NCBI GenBank assembly: GCA_035533615.1
Contig: DATLTM010000024.1
Span: 1 to 6,825 of the forward strand
DNA length: 6,825 nucleotides
Direction of reading: 5' to 3'
From: C7867-001 sp035533615
GTDB lineage: Bacteria > Patescibacteriota > Minisyncoccia > Phycocordibacterales > Phycocordibacteraceae
The position numbers and the translations under genes were made by a program. Positions 4,854 through 6,825 of this stretch are shown here, in pieces. The notes beneath the pieces are model-generated. The model did no database searches. It saw only the letters and a list, made by a program, of their open reading frames with translations, and was not told the DNA's origin. Positions within the stretch are counted from its first letter, which is position 1. Every line of letters begins with the position of its first letter.

Positions 4854-5458
4854 GTATGCGCGCCAAGGCCACCATATTCATCGTTGCCGCGCTTGCCACA
4901 GTGCTTGCGGTTGCGGGAACGCATTCATCGCCGACTGTGGAGCGGTCGGCGCAAATACTCCCGCAAATATTCGCCAGTAGCACAGCGGGGTTCTCCATCC
5001 GACTTCCCGCCGGCTATGCAGCCGGCAAGCCGTATCTCTACCAGGAACTCGGTCCCGGCCGTGACATCGCTGGCATTAAATTTACGATTGCTCCATCAGT
5101 CGCGTCGGGCACGAATCTTTCTGCCGATTCTTATGTCAGCGTGGAGCATATCCCGCAAACACAGGATTGCTCAGCGGGTCTTTTCTTGGACCGACAGGGA
5201 GGGATGTCAGCAGTGGAAACTAGTATTGACAACGGCACTACATATTCTGTCGCGTCTTCTACCGGTGCGGGCGCCGGCAACCGCTACTTTGAGACGGTCT
5301 ACGCGCTTCCAGGTACGAATCCCTGCACCGCAGTGCGTTATTTCATCCACTACGGCGTTATTGAAAATTACCCTGCCGGTACGGTGCGAGAGTTCAACGA
5401 GTCGGCGCTCCTCGCAACTTTCGACGCCATCCGTCGTACCCTCACACTGGCTCCGTAA
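4850..5458 (+). CDS. secreted or membrane-anchored hypothetical protein
   Basis: This is a 202-aa protein. Residues 6-24 form a hydrophobic signal or anchor with no lipobox Cys, so the rest should lie outside the membrane. After a Ser/Thr/Pro-rich linker the domain runs from GFSIRLPAGY (47-56) to a final helix FDAIRRTL (191-198), a layout reminiscent of PsbP-like folds. Cys107 and Cys159 could form a disulfide. I recall similar CPR proteins with the 'GAGAGNRYFETVYALPG' stretch, but no function is known. The ATG overlaps the ATPase TGA as ATGA, so the two are likely co-transcribed and translationally coupled. That hints at a role beside the pump, though this is inference. An alternative start is ATG 4856. 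No Shine-Dalgarno site is visible. Confidence 0.85.
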   Translation: MSMRAKATIFIVAALATVLAVAGTHSSPTVERSAQILPQIFASSTAGFSIRLPAGYAAGKPYLYQELGPGRDIAGIKFTIAPSVASGTNLSADSYVSVEHIPQTQDCSAGLFLDRQGGMSAVETSIDNGTTYSVASSTGAGAGNRYFETVYALPGTNPCTAVRYFIHYGVIENYPAGTVREFNESALLATFDAIRRTLTLAP

Positions 5459-5616
5459 GGCATTGAACATCATCTTAATGAGCATGTAATCTTCATACAT
5501 CGCGATTTTCGCTCGGAAGTTTCCTCGCATTTTTCCCGCGCCTCTCCGGGAGAGATAGTAAGAATTTCTCCAAGCAACGGACGAGAGTCCGATTTGCCCA
5601 TTGCGTATCACTTACC
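5459..5616. other. intergenic hairpins after the ATPase operon
   Basis: CTCTCC-G-GGAGAG (5542-5554) and CGGAC-GAGA-GTCCG (5578-5591, GNRA-type loop) are perfect short hairpins. Neither has a following T-run, so they are not typical terminators. The second is followed by ATTTG, giving GTCCGATTT, which resembles one right arm of the array, but no tandem copy is present. Confidence 0.4.
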
Positions 5617-5625
5617 TGTGGATAA
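5617..5625 (-). promoter_or_regulatory. perfect DnaA-box sequence in the glutaredoxin promoter
   Basis: TGTGGATAA is the complement of the consensus DnaA box TTATCCACA. It lies 10 bp before the -10 box, within the promoter spacer, so bound DnaA would be expected to affect transcription. A single box does not make an origin. Chance occurrence is possible. Confidence 0.4.
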
Positions 5626-5632
5626 TCTCATG

Positions 5633-5641
5633 TGGTATACT
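5633..5641 (+). promoter_or_regulatory. extended -10 promoter of the glutaredoxin gene
   Basis: TGG-TATACT forms an extended -10 element with a weak -35 (TTACCT, 5612-5617, 18-bp spacing). Transcription would start near 5648, leaving about 14 nt of leader, which agrees with the lack of a Shine-Dalgarno site. Confidence 0.55.
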
Positions 5642-5661
5642 CTTCTAATAATTTCAAAGAT

Positions 5662-5904
5662 ATGAACAAAACTGTCACTATTTATAGCACGCCGACCTGC
5701 CATTTCTGCCAGATGACCAAGGAATTCTTGAAAGAGAAGGGCATTGGGTACACCGATTTTGATGTCGCACATGACCTCGCAAAACGTCAGGAAATGATTC
5801 AAAAGTCTGGTCAAATGGGAGTGCCGGTCATCTTCGTCGGTGACGAAATGATTATCGGTTTCGACCAGGAGAGACTTACTTCCTCGCTTGGCATTACCGT
5901 ATAA
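5662..5904 (+). CDS. YruB-type glutaredoxin
   Basis: This 80-aa cytoplasmic thiol-disulfide oxidoreductase has a thioredoxin fold. The active-site CxxC is Cys13-His-Phe-Cys16, after the first beta strand and STPT. The cis-Pro motif GVP is at 53-55, followed by the GFD signature at 66-68 that completes the glutathione- or partner-binding face. Length and pattern fit the YruB family of small glutaredoxins, near NrdH; the electron donor and client are unknown. The ATG at 5662 is preferred over the in-frame ATG at 5632, because the latter overlaps the promoter and would add residues before the conserved N-terminal strand. The gene ends 7 bp before tRNA-Arg, so read-through into the tRNA is possible. 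Confidence 0.93.
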   Translation: MNKTVTIYSTPTCHFCQMTKEFLKEKGIGYTDFDVAHDLAKRQEMIQKSGQMGVPVIFVGDEMIIGFDQERLTSSLGITV

Positions 5905-5911
5905 CGGTTCG

Positions 5912-5983
5912 GCCCTCGTAGCTCAACGGATAGAGCACCGCACTCCTAACGCGGCGATTTAGGTTCAATTCCTAGCGAGGGCA
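5912..5983 (+). tRNA. tRNA-Arg (anticodon CCT)
   Basis: Acceptor arms 5912-5918 and 5976-5982 pair perfectly. The D-stem is GCTC/GAGC, the anticodon loop CTCCTAA (5943-5949) has CCT at 5945-5947, the variable loop has 4 nt, and the T-loop is TTCAATT (5964-5970). The base pair at the top of the anticodon stem is an A-C mismatch (5942/5950). The discriminator is A5983 and CCA is not encoded. It reads AGG codons. Confidence 0.95.
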
Positions 5984-6068
5984 CATCAATTAGTGGCCTG
6001 AGGCGTGATTGTTAGACTATCAGCAAAATAGAGGAAGTCGGTTCGGTACCTTTAGGGGCAACCAGATT

Positions 6069-6077
6069 TGCTATACT
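6069..6077 (+). promoter_or_regulatory. extended -10 promoter of the 94-aa gene
   Basis: TGC-TATACT lies only 10 nt before the ATG at 6088, so transcription starting near 6084 would give a nearly leaderless mRNA. The GGGAG at 6078-6082 would then lie at or before the transcript start and may not serve as a ribosome site. No good -35 is visible. Confidence 0.5.
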
Positions 6078-6087
6078 GGGAGCATCT

Positions 6088-6372
6088 ATGGACCCAGAAT
6101 CGAAGCGTACGCTTGACGAGATTCATGCACTGGCAAAGGATAACCATGATATGCTCCGCGCCATCAGGCGTCACCAGTGGTATGGAGTTATTGGCACTAT
6201 TATTTTTTGGGCTATCTTGATTGCGACACCACTGTATCTCTATCAGCAGTATCTTGGGCCACTGGTCGAAAAGTTTTCGGTGGCGACAGGAATGTCCACC
6301 TCAAGCCCCTTTGGCCTCCCAACTTCCGCCGATTTACAAAAATTTCTGAATTCGTTTCAAGTAAAGAAATAG
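6088..6372 (+). CDS. small single-helix membrane protein, CPR-type hypothetical
   Basis: This 94-aa protein has a charged amphipathic N-terminal helix (residues 3-29, suited to coiled-coil pairing), one transmembrane helix (about 32-54), and a 40-residue tail rich in Ser, Thr and Pro. Proteins with the layout 'LDEI-xx-L-xx-DN-xx-ML-xx-RR' followed by one helix are, as I recall, widespread in Parcubacteria and have no assigned function. The positive RR cluster before the helix suggests the N-terminus is cytoplasmic. It stands alone between two tRNA genes with its own extended -10 promoter. The start at 6088 fits the promoter and the conserved first helix. Confidence 0.8.
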   Translation: MDPESKRTLDEIHALAKDNHDMLRAIRRHQWYGVIGTIIFWAILIATPLYLYQQYLGPLVEKFSVATGMSTSSPFGLPTSADLQKFLNSFQVKK

Positions 6373-6396
6373 CCAGCGGGCTTGCTCGTACACTAG

Positions 6397-6516
6397 ATTT
6401 GCCATCATTGCACGTGTTTCTTTGATACGATATTGTTAATTAGTACAAAATATGCCATTAAGCTAAGTGCAACAGATTATCTGTTCAGCGCAATCGATTT
6501 AGAAACAATGGCAAAT
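6397..6516. repeat. inverted repeat and palindrome before tRNA-Phe
   Basis: ATTTGCCAT (6397-6405) and ATGGCAAAT (6508-6516) are exact inverted arms 102 bp apart. Between them, AACAGATTATCTGTT (6471-6485) is a perfect 7-1-7 palindrome of operator type. The TTTGCCAT/ATGGCAAA arms recur in the stem at 208-262, but the rest of those sequences differs. Confidence 0.4.
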
Positions 6517-6526
6517 TGATGTACGG

Positions 6527-6599
6527 GCTTGGATAGCTCAGTTGGTAGAGCACTTCCCTGAAGAGGAAGGGGTCCCCGGTTCGAGCCCGGGTCCAAGCA
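6527..6599 (+). tRNA. tRNA-Phe (anticodon GAA)
   Basis: Acceptor GCTTGGA (6527-6533) pairs fully with 6592-6598. The D-stem is GCTC/GAGC, the anticodon stem CTTCC/GGAAG holds loop CTGAAGA with GAA at 6560-6562, and the T-stem CCCGG/CCGGG holds TTCGAGC (6580-6586). The discriminator is A6599 and CCA is not encoded. A T-rich run follows from about 6605 and may help termination. Confidence 0.97.
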
Positions 6600-6629
6600 C
6601 TGGACTTTATTTTATTATAGCGTTTCGGT

Positions 6630-6646
6630 TATACTACAGCTATACT
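6630..6646 (+). promoter_or_regulatory. two tandem -10 boxes before the last gene
   Basis: TATACT occurs at 6630-6635 and again at 6641-6646, 11 bp apart. Neither has a strong -35. The second would give a leader of about 26 nt before the ATG at 6679. The pair may be alternative starts. Confidence 0.4.
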
Positions 6647-6678
6647 TAGCATGAACGTATTCTAGCTCCACCACTGCT

Positions 6679-6825
6679 ATGAACACCCGCTACCTGCTTT
6701 CTCTCGCCGCTGTTATCATCGGTACATTTCTTTTCTCCATCGGGTTGCAGGCGTTTGCCTTCACTCAACCCTCGACCTCTCCGCCGAATGCAGACGCCTA
6801 TGCCCCCCTCACCACAAGCCCTACA
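6679..6825 (+). CDS. start of a secreted protein, cut by the window end
   Basis: Forty-nine codons are present. Residues 1-27 form a signal peptide (MNTRYLLSL, a hydrophobic core, then GLQAFAF), with cleavage likely near Ala26. The mature start TQPSTSPPNADAYAPLTTSP resembles the 'PTxxPPxGNxxAPLN' start of secreted proteins I recall from CPR genomes, some of which carry pilin-like or fibre-like repeats. The rest is outside the window, so function cannot be called. There is no Shine-Dalgarno site, as for its neighbours. Confidence 0.7.
   Translation, partial: MNTRYLLSLAAVIIGTFLFSIGLQAFAFTQPSTSPPNADAYAPLTTSPT

Noticed and set aside
5459..5661. Intrinsic terminator after the ATPase operon
   Set aside because: The hairpins present are not followed by a T-run.
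1..6825. DGR template repeat or reverse transcriptase inside the window
   Set aside because: No near copy of 835-951 and no reverse transcriptase motif was found in any frame.

Overview
The window looks like a piece of a Candidate Phyla Radiation (Patescibacteria, probably Parcubacteria-type) genome. The signs are two tRNA genes without an encoded CCA end, several genes that lack a clear Shine-Dalgarno site, a small YruB-type glutaredoxin, a short one-helix membrane protein and secreted proteins of kinds common in that group, and a gene whose end resembles the variable region of a diversity-generating retroelement (DGR) target. The lineage is inferred from remembered family resemblance, not from a database search.

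Layout. Positions 1-336 are a leader region with a sigma-70-like promoter (146-173) and a 15-bp perfect stem (208-222/248-262). They lead to a 205-aa protein (337-954) with a good ribosome binding site. Its last 40 residues are Trp-rich. They are written almost entirely in TGG and NNC codons, contain a 36-bp tandem duplication, and end in a GC hairpin (925-939). This is the pattern expected of a DGR variable region, but no reverse transcriptase or template repeat lies in the window.

Positions 955-2498 hold no gene I can support. Inside this stretch is a strange array (1404-2042). It has six elements of 47-50 bp, each made of a left arm AAAT-NNN-AC, a gap of 20-23 bp, and two tandem 9-bp right arms GT-NNN-ATTT. 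The three-letter 'word' differs between elements but agrees, with compensatory changes, among the three arms of one element. A seventh, related element uses a four-letter word and a 10-bp period. The array is bracketed by imperfect 38-bp direct repeats (1357-1394 and 2187-2223) that look like recombination sites. I know of no described system with this architecture, and it is the main novelty candidate here.

Positions 2499-5458 carry a two-gene operon: a CtpE-like P-type cation ATPase, and a secreted hypothetical protein whose start codon overlaps the ATPase stop. Next come a glutaredoxin (5662-5904) behind an extended -10 promoter with a perfect DnaA-box sequence, tRNA-Arg(CCT) (5912-5983), a 94-aa one-helix membrane protein (6088-6372), tRNA-Phe(GAA) (6527-6599), and the start of another secreted protein (6679 to the window end). 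The right half is ordinary housekeeping and envelope content. The left 2.2 kb is accessory in character.
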